Shown here: in pieces, positions 1 to 8,838 of the stretch
How the letters are laid out: each line of letters starts with the position of its first letter
Position numbering within the stretch: position 1 is the first letter of the stretch
Assembly (NCBI RefSeq): GCF_947496515.1
Contig: NZ_CANMDB010000016.1
Coordinates: forward strand, 1 to 64,000
Direction: 5' to 3'
DNA from: an uncultured Roseobacter sp.
Lineage (GTDB): Bacteria > Pseudomonadota > Alphaproteobacteria > Rhodobacterales > Rhodobacteraceae
DNA length: 64,000 nt
Made by a program: the position numbers and the translations under genes
Notes under the pieces: generated by a model
What the model saw: only the letters and a program-made list of their open reading frames with translations
Database searches by the model: none
Told to the model about the DNA's origin: nothing

Positions 1-1
1 C

Positions 2-340
2 GGCGCTGGTGGACAAATTTTCATCCGCGCGGCGCGAGACAACTGGCACATGCTGACGGATGCAGTGCTTTTCGATCTGGAGGCTCAAAGACGCCGAGAT
101 AGAGAGGATGCGCTCAGCGGCAATGGAGAACCTGAGTTCGGCTCTGAAGAGTGGATTGAGTAGAGTATCGCCGACTCACTTCGATCGCCACCATCCCGCA
201 ACATCCAGTTCTTTGATATGCAGGGGCTGTCGGAGAACGCGATCTACCTCTGCGGCAAGACCGGTCCCGGCACCAAGCCCGTGCTCTGCTAACGGGACGG
301 CGAGACGCTCTGCTACGCGTTTCTGAAGGGCGTTGTATGA
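2..340 (+). pseudogene. 3' part of an unrecognised gene with two in-frame stops
   Basis: One reading frame runs from the window edge to a TGA at 338. It is interrupted by a TAG at 161-163 and a TAA at 290-292. The three pieces read as ordinary protein (for example ENAIYLCGKTGPGTKP before the second stop, then RDGETLCYAFLKGVV). The frame continuity across both stops suggests point-mutation decay of one gene. The family is not recognised. The small genes that follow overlap or nearly touch, so it may have been the effector gene of a toxin/immunity pair, but that is only inferred from the neighbour. Confidence 0.35.
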
Positions 341-371
341 GCCCGAATGGACAACCGCTTGGAGCACCGCA

Positions 372-473
372 ATGAGTAGCGATCTCGACTTTGGAGGCAT
401 TGATTTCGACGATCTATCGTCAACCGATGAAGCGCGACCGTTCAGCCAAATTCTGACCGACCTAGGCCAATGA
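372..473 (+). CDS. 33-residue peptide, possible small gene
   Basis: A short frame begins MSSDLDFGGIDFDDL and ends at a TGA that overlaps the ATG of the next gene (ATGA at 470-473). It is very acidic. The overlap suggests translational coupling with the GAD-like gene downstream. It could be a genuine small protein or the surviving tail of a larger one. No family is recognised. Confidence 0.3.
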   Translation: MSSDLDFGGIDFDDLSSTDEARPFSQILTDLGQ

Positions 474-958
474 CCCATGTTATGCCCGTGGTTCGTGAAG
501 AAGCAGATAGGTATCGCGGCCGACTACCGGACGGGCTGCTTGATTTCTGGGTCCAGAATGGGCGCGGCGCTTGGCTCGAAGACTACGCGTGGCTCTGTGA
601 TCCTGAATTTCTCCGTCCCGTGGTCGAGGCTGTGTTTGAGGGGCATCCTAAATTCGAAGCCAACGGCTTCGACTGCTACATGTACACCTTTGACAGACCG
701 ATCTACGGCTGGAGTGCCGCGTATGAGCATTTCAATTTCGATTTGACCGCGTTTGACCACAGCAAGGTATATGTCCAGGCCGGCAGCGCGCGGCAACCCG
801 ATACGCCAGATGCCCAAAGGTCTACCGTCCGCCGTCGCACTCTCTGCGACTGTTATCTAGTGTCTGGGAGTCCGGACCTTAGTTCTTTGGCTCAAGATTG
901 TGACCTTCTTAATGGACAAGTACGGCACCCACATAGCCAACTCCTGTTTTACCAGTGA
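470..958 (+). pseudogene. GAD-like (DUF1851-type) immunity protein, 3' end probably frameshifted
   Basis: The first 100 residues fit the GAD-like family often encoded beside type VI or polymorphic toxins: a YRGRLPDGLLDFWVQNGRG stretch, then LCDPEFLRPVVEAV and a following Phe/Asp-rich segment. After about residue 103 (near position 780) the protein turns into Arg/Ser/Cys-rich sequence unlike the family, which suggests a frameshift. The start overlaps the preceding small frame by four bases. In this family the protein is thought to neutralise a cognate effector; no intact effector is present here. The family call rests on motif memory only. Confidence 0.35.
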
Positions 959-1513
959 TGACTCCCCGATTTGTGATCGAGCCAACCCGGATGATATGGA
1001 TTGGAATGGACCAGATAGGCAGCTATTGGAGTTCGGATGTCTTTGGGGCTCATATCCGTACTATACTTGCTATAAGCGGCTATCGAGTTCCCGAAATCCG
1101 AAAGAAGATCCTTTTGGTTTCGCTCTGACTTGTTCAGCTCGAGTTTTTCTCCGGGTGTATTGGGTGGTCGAACTCCAGCTAGCTATCGCTTCGCCTTGAC
1201 TGTTCGAATACAGGTCAGGTCTGGGTATTTCGAAGCCGGACCAGTTTTGGAAAATCCAATTATATCCTCCGAAGAATAGGGAATAGTATTTCGGACAGTA
1301 ATGAGCTTCTTTAAATCCTTCCAAAATTCGCAAACAAATCGGACGTGGACAACAATGCTGGTCAGCCGATCTTAAGGTCGGTCGGTAGTTTTGACGTCGT
1401 GGAGAATTCGCTCCACTATCTTCACAGTCATTCTTGTGGGATTTGACGTAAGGCTTCACGAACTAAGGTGGAACCGGGCGAAACTCGTGCCAAGGATCTA
1501 ACCGCATCCGCGC
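959..1513. other. Gap with no supportable gene
   Basis: Open frames on both strands here have atypical composition and match no family I recognise. The stretch lies between the immunity-gene remnant and an IS110 transposase remnant, so it is probably degraded sequence. Confidence 0.5.
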
Positions 1514-1694
1514 CTACGGTTGCGACCCGCGACAGTCCTCCATGCCAGTTATACAAAGCGGCAAATAAGCGAAAAACCGTACAACAGTATCGCGGCGCAT
1601 TGTCTTCTTTAAAGGCCACTTTGCCTTGAGCGTCGACGCTATGGACGTCAAAGACGGCCTTCGCCAGATCCAATCCGCGCGGTTTCCGTAACAT
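1514..1694 (-). pseudogene. IS110-family transposase, N-terminal remnant with frameshift
   Basis: Reading leftwards from an ATG at 1694, the protein begins MLRKPRGLDLAKAVFDVHSV, which matches the IS110 N-terminal signature (GLDLAK..F.VH..D). After about 30 residues the match moves to another frame, MRRDTVVRFFAYLPLCITGME, equivalent to the usual LRR..V..FFA.LPPC..GME. It then ends at a stop. Only the first quarter of the roughly 340-residue transposase is present. A separate C-terminal remnant of the same family lies at 10332-10950. Confidence 0.75.
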
Positions 1695-1799
1695 GTCTCC
1701 GTGCTTTGCAAATGTGCGATCGTCACCGCTCGAAGGCGGTGGTATCCATGCCGTTGGCTTCTGCATAGCAAGAGGTTTCCCTGATCGCGATGGTCTGTC

Positions 1800-1966
1800 A
1801 GCGCAGCCATGTGTCGGCCTGTTTGCGGCGGGGTTGCCACTGACCTGCCCTCTCAGAACCGTGCTCCGCGATGCCCTGCTGGGCAATAGATGAGTTCCGC
1901 GAGCACGGTTCTTATCGGCTAAACGACCTCAATGGCAGCGACATTGGTCGGAGTGTCCTTACTCTT
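1800..1966. repeat. IS110-associated leader repeat, copy 1 (inverted relative to 48870-49010)
   Basis: The reverse complement of 1925-1964 matches 48870-48909 with one mismatch over 40 bases. Similarity continues more weakly through the segment holding ctgacagaccatcgc in both copies. Copy 1 lies directly upstream of the IS110 transposase start, so the repeat is probably the left part of an IS110-type element. The copies are in opposite orientation, about 47 kb apart. Confidence 0.7.
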
Positions 1967-2056
1967 GGGGGGGGCCTTGTTTCAAGTTATCACATCAAGC
2001 GTCTTGCATCTCGAAGCAGGATCAAATGATCAGCTGCCGGTATTATTCCCGCGTCA

Positions 2057-3079
2057 TCAATGTACATTCACCCCTTTCATACCTTCCATCGTATAGCGCT
2101 CGCCCGTGGCAGCTCCGACTGGGATCGCTCGGTGGAGGCGGCCCAGATCATCAGCCGTCAGCCGGACCGAGAGCGCACCGACGTTCTGTTCCAGATAAGA
2201 GGCACGTTTCGTGCCGGGAATGGGCACGACGGGCAGACCATGAACCTCGCCCTGCGCGATTACCCATGCGAGCGCGAGCTGTGCAAGCGTGCAATCCTTC
2301 TCCATCGCTATCGCCTTCAAGGTCTCGACGATCGCGAGGTTGGCGCTCAGCGCGTCGTCCGCGAAGCGTGGATTTGTACGGCGGAAGTCATCCTCCGCAA
2401 GTCCGTCCGTGGACGTGATCGCCCCTGTCAGGAAGCCTCGCCCGAGCGGCGCGTAGGGAACAAAGCCGATACCAAGCTCACGGCAGGTGTCGATCACCTC
2501 GCCTTCAGAGTCGCGTGTCCAGAGCGAGTATTCGGATTGGAGCGCTGCGATCGGATGGACGGCGTGCGCGCGGCGAAGCGTGGCGGGGGACGCCTCGCAG
2601 ATGCCGACATGGCCGACCTTGCCCTCCTCCACGAGACGGGCGAGTGCTTCCATCGGTTCTTCGATGGGTCGGCCTGCCTCGACCCTGTGAATGTAATAGA
2701 GGTCGATATGATCCGTTCCAAGCCGACGCAGCGACCCCTCGCACGCCTCGCGCACATAAGCAGGATCGTTTGAAATCCCGCGGGCATAGGCTCCTGGCTC
2801 GCGGCGGATGCCGAACTTGGTGGCGACTGTCACAGCGTCCCGACCCCGTTCCGCGATCAAGCGTCCAACTAGATCTTCGTTGTGACCCAACCCGTAGGTC
2901 TCGGCGCTGTCGAGGAACGTCACGCCCAGATCAAGGGCGCGGTTCAACGTGGCGAGCGACCGCGCGTCGTCGCGTGCGCCGTAAAATTCGCTCATTCCCA
3001 TGCAGCCGAGCCCGAGGGCGGAGACCTCAAGGGCACCGAGGCGGCTGGTTGCGACAATGTCGGGGGGTGTAGCGTGCAT
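2057..3079 (-). CDS. Aldo/keto reductase
   Basis: A 340-residue NADPH-dependent oxidoreductase of the aldo/keto reductase superfamily, acting in the cytoplasm on carbonyl substrates. The (beta/alpha)8 family signature is complete: [13 protein letters not shown] near the N-terminus, catalytic Asp and Tyr in FLDSAETYG, Lys in VATKFGIR, and His in DLYYIHR. The C-terminal cofactor-binding part VPIPGTKR is also present. The length fits the AKR13-like/Tas-like bacterial group. The start is preceded by GGAG at a suitable distance. It is divergent from the LysR regulator with about 94 bp between them, so that regulator probably controls it. The substrate cannot be told from sequence. Confidence 0.93.
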   Translation of the reverse strand: MHATPPDIVATSRLGALEVSALGLGCMGMSEFYGARDDARSLATLNRALDLGVTFLDSAETYGLGHNEDLVGRLIAERGRDAVTVATKFGIRREPGAYARGISNDPAYVREACEGSLRRLGTDHIDLYYIHRVEAGRPIEEPMEALARLVEEGKVGHVGICEASPATLRRAHAVHPIAALQSEYSLWTRDSEGEVIDTCRELGIGFVPYAPLGRGFLTGAITSTDGLAEDDFRRTNPRFADDALSANLAIVETLKAIAMEKDCTLAQLALAWVIAQGEVHGLPVVPIPGTKRASYLEQNVGALSVRLTADDLGRLHRAIPVGAATGERYTMEGMKGVNVH

Positions 3080-3173
3080 GACGGTCTCCGGTGGCGGGTT
3101 GGTTCGATATCGGGAGCCTACTACTGCGCAAACATGCGTTGAACGCCGAAGGGCGCAGTTTTACATTGCATAA

Positions 3174-4118
3174 ATGCAGTACCGAGCCTCGTTAGACTGG
3201 AATGCCGTGCGCGACTTCCTGGCCGTTGCGCGCAGCGGCAGCCTGAACCGGGCTGCGGCGACGCTGGGAGTGAACCCGACCACCGTGGGACGACGGATCG
3301 AGGCGCTGGAGGCAACCCTCGGCACGCGGCTTTTCCAGCGTGCGCAGACAGGCTTCGCCCTGACCGACGAAGGCCGCGACTTGATCGAAAGGGCCGAGCG
3401 GATCGAGGCGGCCGCCGTCGCCTTTGAACGCCGGGCGGATACCGGCGACCATGTCCAGGGACGCGTCCGACTGGCGACTGCGGAGAATCTGGCGAACGTC
3501 GTTTTGATCCCGGCGCTGCCCGACCTGCGTGCCCGCCATCCCGACCTCACGGTTGAGATCGCCACCGACATACGTACGGCCAACTTGCACCGACGCGAGG
3601 CGGACCTTGCGTTGCGGGTTGTGCGCCCGACCCAGGGCAACGTCTCCATCAAGCGCGTAGGGACCATGCGCTACGGGCTTTATGGGTCGGCGGACTACAT
3701 CGCTCGCAGAACCGAGCGAGCGCGGAACGCGGTGCGATCCGACCACCGGTCGCGCTTCGAGGCAGACGATCTGATCGCTTGGTCCGAAACCTATGCGGAC
3801 CTACCGGCCGCGCAGTGGATCGAGCGAACCTTGGACGGGCGTCCGCCTGCACTCGTCGCGACGAGCCTCTATGCGCAGGTAGTCGCTGTTCGGCACGGCA
3901 TAGGGCTTGCCGTCCTGCCCTGCTTCATGGCTGCCAGCGAGCCCATGTTACAGCACATCCCCAGCCAGGCAGACATGATGGCTCAAGAACTCTGGCTCGC
4001 TGTCCACACCGATCTCACCGCATCAGGTCGCGTGAGGGCCGTCTCGGACTTCGTAGAGCGGACCGTCAAAGCGAACGCGGATCTGCTGGCAGGAGCCGAC
4101 GGTGCATCGGATCGATAG
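3174..4118 (+). CDS. LysR-family transcriptional regulator
   Basis: A 314-residue DNA-binding regulator. The N-terminal winged helix-turn-helix is clear (residues about 8-65: FLAVARSGSLNRAAATLGV followed by VGRRIEALEATLGTRLFQR). It is followed by a periplasmic-binding-protein-like effector domain to the C-terminus. The family usually activates a divergent neighbour in response to a small ligand. The neighbour here is the aldo/keto reductase, with both genes reading outward from a 94-bp intergenic region that should hold the operator. The ligand is unknown. The start has no strong ribosome-binding site. Confidence 0.93.
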   Translation: MQYRASLDWNAVRDFLAVARSGSLNRAAATLGVNPTTVGRRIEALEATLGTRLFQRAQTGFALTDEGRDLIERAERIEAAAVAFERRADTGDHVQGRVRLATAENLANVVLIPALPDLRARHPDLTVEIATDIRTANLHRREADLALRVVRPTQGNVSIKRVGTMRYGLYGSADYIARRTERARNAVRSDHRSRFEADDLIAWSETYADLPAAQWIERTLDGRPPALVATSLYAQVVAVRHGIGLAVLPCFMAASEPMLQHIPSQADMMAQELWLAVHTDLTASGRVRAVSDFVERTVKANADLLAGADGASDR

Positions 4119-4779
4119 GTTGCATCATCCAAGCCAGCATTGTGACATGGTTACAGCGGTTTACTTGCTTCCTGCCTTGCTTGCAAAACGCCCAAGCAAG
4201 TGAGCCGGGGCCCTACGGCAAACGACGCCAAAACACCGCGCGACCTCGCTGAAGCCGACGTTCGTTCACCCCGCCGCATTCGGTTCACTGCCGACTGCTC
4301 TTGCGCCAGGGACACGTGTCTCGCCGGAACGACACGAGCCGTCGCGCGGTGAACCAAGTTTCTGATCCCGCGACCACGCACAAAGATCGCGCTCACTGCA
4401 ACCGCGAGGGCCGAAATTCGTGATGCTGGCTGCGAAACCCAAAGATAACCGGTCATTATCCAATGCCGCGCCTTTCAAGAAGGGTGGCTTCGGGCACGCG
4501 CCCATCCCGGGTCGAAGGAAGCGCAGGACAAGGATTAAATACCACAAGCCAGATCCAGTGAGCACCCTTCCACATATAGAATTGCGTCTTCTCAGAGCGC
4601 TAACCTCGAAACGGGCCCGGCTGGTCGAGACGCGCAAATGCCCCGTGCAAAGCTCGCCAGAAGTGGACACGTCAACCGGCATGGGAAATACAGTTGCTAG
4701 ACAAAAGCGTGCTGTTGCTACATCTCGCGTCAGACGGGGCAAGGCTGATACCGCGCACACGGAGATCAATGTTTAAACG
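4119..4779. other. Intergenic stretch without a supportable gene
   Basis: About 660 bases between the LysR gene and the rhomboid gene. Open frames on both strands show no family features, signal peptide or good ribosome-binding site. No tRNA or clear terminator is visible. Confidence 0.5.
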
Positions 4780-5379
4780 ATGATCGTTCAAAGAGACATG
4801 CGTGTGGTTCTTGCGCGGCTTGCAGCGCTCAGCCTGTTTGTCGGGGCCCTTTGGGTCGTCCAGGCGCTGAATTGGGCAACGGGTTACCAGTTGAATCTGG
4901 CCATCGGCCTCATCCCGCGGCAAATCGACGGTGCGGACGGGATCATCGGAATGCCCTTTCTCCATGGCAGCGCGGCGCATCTGATGTCGAACACGCCGCC
5001 GCTGTTACTCATGGGTGCGCTATTGGCGGCGACGGCGACACGCGCACTGGTGGTCGTGAACGGGATCATCGTCATCCTCGGCGGCGGGCTGGTCTGGCTA
5101 TTCGGCAGTTCTGCGATCCACGTCGGCGCCTCCGGTCTCGTGTTCGGCTGGTTCGGTTTTCTCATCGTGCGCGGACTGGTAGACCGCTCGCCCGTTACGC
5201 TCGGCGCAGCTTTGGTGGTCGGGTTTCTCTACGGATCCATCATCTGGGGGGTGCTGCCCGGGCAGCCTGGTGTGTCCTGGGAAGCCCACCTGTTCGGCGC
5301 CTTGGCCGGAGCGACGGCGGCGGTCGTCATCCGCACGCACGTACACGCTCCGCGGATCCGAAATGTCGAACGGCGATAG
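4780..5379 (+). CDS. Rhomboid-family intramembrane serine protease
   Basis: A 199-residue polytopic membrane protein with the rhomboid fold. The expected motifs are present: HLMSN (oxyanion His and Asn) in the second helix, the catalytic Ser in HVGASGLVFG, and the partner His in WEAHLFGALAG near the C-terminus. Five to six hydrophobic segments are visible, in line with the short six-helix bacterial form. It would cleave transmembrane segments of substrate proteins. The substrate is unknown. It is followed about 130 bp later by the hydrolase operon, and could be separately transcribed. Confidence 0.88.
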   Translation: MIVQRDMRVVLARLAALSLFVGALWVVQALNWATGYQLNLAIGLIPRQIDGADGIIGMPFLHGSAAHLMSNTPPLLLMGALLAATATRALVVVNGIIVILGGGLVWLFGSSAIHVGASGLVFGWFGFLIVRGLVDRSPVTLGAALVVGFLYGSIIWGVLPGQPGVSWEAHLFGALAGATAAVVIRTHVHAPRIRNVERR

Positions 5380-5506
5380 ATTTTAGAGCGCGTCGCCACA
5401 GGCTATCACCATCCCGCGTCTTCGACTGCTGTTGAGGCGCCCAGCCTCTTGTGACCGCTCGCCGCAGACCGCTGGCCACGGCGCTAACGAAAACTATCTG
5501 CGGAAC

Positions 5507-7033
5507 ATGAGCGAGCTTACTGACCCTCCCAGCCGCGCGGCCTCCCGCTGGAGCGGCGCCCACACCCGAACGGTTTGCGCGGTTCTGCTGTCAGTCGTGG
5601 TTATCGCGTGCATCGCCTTGCTTGAGGCGCGCTTTATCGACTTGGAAATTGACGAGATCCGAGTCGGTGAAACCCCTGTCACTTTTTACCGCCTGCCGGA
5701 TGTTGCGTCGGCACCGCCCGTAATCGTGGCACACGGTTTTGCGGGCTCGCGCCAGATGATGGACCAGATCGCGGTGTCGCTGGCGCGCCAGGGCTTCGCG
5801 GTCGCCTCGCTCGATCTGCCGGGTCACGGCCGACACGACGGGCGGCTTTCCCCCGACATCAACAATCTCGACGGGACGACCGCACAACTGGTACGCACCG
5901 TAGAAGAGGTCGCCAGTGCCATCGCGGCGCGGGATGATACGGTCGGGCCGGTCTCCTTCGTAGGACACTCCATGGCGACGGATGTCGTCATCCGCGCATC
6001 TCGGGCGCGTGAGGATGTCGGAGGCGTCGTCGCCATCTCGATGTACTCGCCTGCGGTAACGGCAACCGAGCCGCGTGCGCTGCTGATCGTCAGCGGCGCC
6101 ACCGAAGGGCACTTGCGCGGCGCGGGGCTTGATGCTGTCCGGCTGGTCGATCCGCTGGCCCGCGAAGGCAACACCGTTCGCCGCGATGATGTGATACGCC
6201 GAACGGCAGTCGCACCTTACGTGGGCCATCTCGGTGTACTTTACGCGCCGATATCGCTGACGGAGATCACCCGCTGGCTGCGCGAGAGCACGTCGACCGG
6301 CGCGCCTGCGCCGCTTGACCGCAGTGGCTGGGTGGCGGCAGTGCTTTTTGCGGGGCTGGTGCTTCTGGCCTGGCCCGCCGCATCGCTGGTGCCCCGCCGG
6401 TCAACCACCGCTTTAAAACCGGTCCCGCGGCGTACCTTCTTCTTCTGTCTCATCGTACCCGTTCCCGCCGCATTGCTCATCGCGCTCATGCCCACCTTCG
6501 GGATCGCGGGTAATGCGGGCTTTGGGACGCTGGGCGCCATCTTCGGTGCCTGGGGCTTGACGCAAATCGTGATCCTGCACCGCGCAGGGCACCACGCGGC
6601 GCAGCCAGACCCTGCGGGGACGCTGATCTATCTGGGGCTTTCGCTGACCTTTGCGGTGGCGCTCGACAGATACGGTGCGGCTTTCCTGCCCTCAGGAGCG
6701 CGCGCGCTTGTCTTCATTGGTCTGCTGGTCGGCACCGTGCCCCTGATGATGGCTGACACGATGCTGGTTCACGGCGCGTCGATCCTGCGCCGCTTGCTGG
6801 CGCGGCTTTCTTTCCTCGCGACGCTCTCGGGTGCCATGGCCATAGCACCCACCCAACTCGGCCTTGCGTTCACGACGCTGCCCGTACTCGTGCTATTCTT
6901 CCTCGTCTACGGCACGATCGCCCGCTGGATCGCCGCACGCCGCGGCGCTGGCGCCGTGGCCATCGGCAAGGGCGTCATGCTTGCCTGGGCCGTCGCCGCC
7001 TCCACCCCGCTCTTCGCCGTCGCGAGCCTTTAA
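5507..7033 (+). CDS. Membrane-anchored alpha/beta hydrolase
   Basis: About 508 residues from the ATG at 5507. After one N-terminal membrane segment (residues about 18-38) comes an alpha/beta hydrolase domain with an oxyanion motif VIVAHGFAGS, a nucleophile elbow GHSMA, and a candidate catalytic His in PYVGHLGVLY. From about residue 285 onward the protein is highly hydrophobic, with six to seven predicted helices, which is unusual for this family. It would act at the membrane with the catalytic domain probably outside the cytoplasm. It is the first gene of an overlapping operon (TAATG with the next gene). An upstream in-frame start at 5432 is possible but lacks support. The substrate is not predictable. 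Confidence 0.75.
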   Translation: MSELTDPPSRAASRWSGAHTRTVCAVLLSVVVIACIALLEARFIDLEIDEIRVGETPVTFYRLPDVASAPPVIVAHGFAGSRQMMDQIAVSLARQGFAVASLDLPGHGRHDGRLSPDINNLDGTTAQLVRTVEEVASAIAARDDTVGPVSFVGHSMATDVVIRASRAREDVGGVVAISMYSPAVTATEPRALLIVSGATEGHLRGAGLDAVRLVDPLAREGNTVRRDDVIRRTAVAPYVGHLGVLYAPISLTEITRWLRESTSTGAPAPLDRSGWVAAVLFAGLVLLAWPAASLVPRRSTTALKPVPRRTFFFCLIVPVPAALLIALMPTFGIAGNAGFGTLGAIFGAWGLTQIVILHRAGHHAAQPDPAGTLIYLGLSLTFAVALDRYGAAFLPSGARALVFIGLLVGTVPLMMADTMLVHGASILRRLLARLSFLATLSGAMAIAPTQLGLAFTTLPVLVLFFLVYGTIARWIAARRGAGAVAIGKGVMLAWAVAASTPLFAVASL

Positions 7034-7737
7034 TGAGCCTCTTCGTGCTCTCCCCTGACACGGTATGGAACCCCGGTATCCTCAGTTTTCCCACCGCACC
7101 GCGCAAGATACTGGAGCGCGGGATGATCCTGCCACGGCGCGACGTCAGCTGGGGCTTTATCGGCCGCGTGATCGTTGAAAATCAGGTGCTGCGCTTTTTC
7201 GTGGCGCTCTTGCCCTTTGGCGTCGCGGCCGTGGTCTGGCCAGCGGCGGCTCTACCCGTCAGCCAAGCGCCCATCGCCATGCTCATTGTCATCGGGTTTG
7301 TGGAGCTGCGCGTGCTGCGCATCCCTCGGGAAAAGCGCGAAAGCATGGCGACCGAAGCCGAAGCAGCGCGTGCGCTCGATACTCTGCAATTTCGCGGCCG
7401 CCGCATCCTCGCGCAATTCGCTGCGCGACGCGGGATTGAGACCGGGACGATTTATCTGGTGATCGAACAATCGGACATGGTCCGCATCCCGCCGATGACG
7501 GTAGTCAGCCTGCAGCTTGATCACGGCACCTCTCGGCTGATCCCGCTGAGCGCCGAGGAGCGTGCGCTGATCCGCGACACACTTTTCGATGCGGAATTCA
7601 CCGAACGCCAGCTTCATCTTGCCAACCAACGCGAGGGGGTAACGCTGCGCTCCGTGGCGTTCGAGGCGCGCGGCGTGTCGGCGCACGCACGTCTGGCCGC
7701 GTTTCTGGACGCGCCCGAGAAACCGGCGCCAGTATGA
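7033..7737 (+). CDS. Unknown membrane protein in the MoxR/VWA operon
   Basis: A 234-residue protein with two adjacent hydrophobic helices (residues about 48-92) followed by a soluble C-terminal domain of about 130 residues. The family is not recognised. The start overlaps the hydrolase stop (TAATG) and the end overlaps the MoxR start (ATGA), so it is translated from the same message as both. The arrangement (membrane protein beside a MoxR ATPase and a VWA protein) suggests a membrane-associated partner of the MoxR-VWA machinery, which is an inference from context. Confidence 0.7.
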   Translation: MSLFVLSPDTVWNPGILSFPTAPRKILERGMILPRRDVSWGFIGRVIVENQVLRFFVALLPFGVAAVVWPAAALPVSQAPIAMLIVIGFVELRVLRIPREKRESMATEAEAARALDTLQFRGRRILAQFAARRGIETGTIYLVIEQSDMVRIPPMTVVSLQLDHGTSRLIPLSAEERALIRDTLFDAEFTERQLHLANQREGVTLRSVAFEARGVSAHARLAAFLDAPEKPAPV

Positions 7738-8831
7738 GCGTCAACGCCCAGATTGTCAGCGCCGGTGATGCGCTGGAGACGCTGTTGGCCGGCTGGGAAG
7801 CTCAATGCAAAGGGCATCTGACCGCTTCGTGGATGCTGCACGGGCGTCCGGGTGTTGGCAAGACCCAGCTGGTGACCGAGCTGGGCCAGCGTATCGGCGC
7901 GCGGCTCTTCGACATCCGGCTGACAACCATCGAACCTCAGGATCTGCGCGGCCTGCCTTACTACGATCACGACGCGCACAAGACGGTCTGGTACCGCCCC
8001 GAAGATCTGCCGGATGATCCAAGCGCGCCCTCGATCCTCTTTCTCGATGAGCTGACGGCAGCCTCGCCCCATCTGCAACCGACGGTCTACGGGCTTTTGC
8101 AGGAGCGGCGCGTGGGCCGTCACCAGCTGCCTGCCTCGGTATTCAGCGTCGCGGCGGGCAATACGGTCGATGACGGTGCCATCGCCTACGAGATGGGCAC
8201 GGCGCTAGCCGACCGGCTGATCCATCTTCAGGTCAATGCCGATGCCAAGGATTGGCTGGAACGCTATGCGGTGGATCGCGGGTTGTCGCCGATGGTGACG
8301 GCATTTCTGCGCGCGCGGCCGGACCTTCTGGACACGACCGAAGGCGCGCTGCGCCGCGGTGAGATGATCGCTTGCACACCGCGGTCCTGGGAGCGGGTGA
8401 GCGACATAGTCTCCGCCATCGAAGACAGGCGCCTGCGCCACGCGATGATCGCTGGGACCGTCGGTACGGCTGCCGCCGCAGAGTTCGCGCAGATCGCCGC
8501 CGAGATCGAGGCGCTGGTGTCGGTGCAGGAGATCTTGGACACATCACCGGCCAAGCGCCGGGCGCTCTACCCTACCTCGATCAACGGTCTGGTGGGTCTG
8601 ATCTATGCGCTGGTGGCGCGTACCGATGCAGACACCATCGGTCGCGTGATCGACATCATGGCCGACCTGAAACAGGTCGAGGCGCCCGGCCTGCCACTGA
8701 CTGAGCTGAGTACCTTCGGGTTCGAAATCCTCATCCGCAAAGCAATGGCGGAAGGGCTGGCCGAGGCGTTCAGAACGTCCAAAGCCTACCGGGAGTACGC
8801 CGCGGAGCGCGCCGAGGCAGGCGCGCTCTGA
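7734..8831 (+). CDS. MoxR-family AAA+ ATPase
   Basis: A 365-residue AAA+ ATPase of the MoxR type. The Walker A motif GRPGVGKTQ lies near residue 40 and Walker B ILFLDEL near residue 102, followed by a sensor region with VFSVAAGN. MoxR proteins act as chaperone-like partners of von Willebrand factor A domain proteins, helping metal insertion or complex assembly. The gene directly downstream encodes exactly such a protein. The start overlaps the previous stop by four bases. Confidence 0.9.
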   Translation: MSVNAQIVSAGDALETLLAGWEAQCKGHLTASWMLHGRPGVGKTQLVTELGQRIGARLFDIRLTTIEPQDLRGLPYYDHDAHKTVWYRPEDLPDDPSAPSILFLDELTAASPHLQPTVYGLLQERRVGRHQLPASVFSVAAGNTVDDGAIAYEMGTALADRLIHLQVNADAKDWLERYAVDRGLSPMVTAFLRARPDLLDTTEGALRRGEMIACTPRSWERVSDIVSAIEDRRLRHAMIAGTVGTAAAAEFAQIAAEIEALVSVQEILDTSPAKRRALYPTSINGLVGLIYALVARTDADTIGRVIDIMADLKQVEAPGLPLTELSTFGFEILIRKAMAEGLAEAFRTSKAYREYAAERAEAGAL

Positions 8832-8838
8832 TGTCCCA

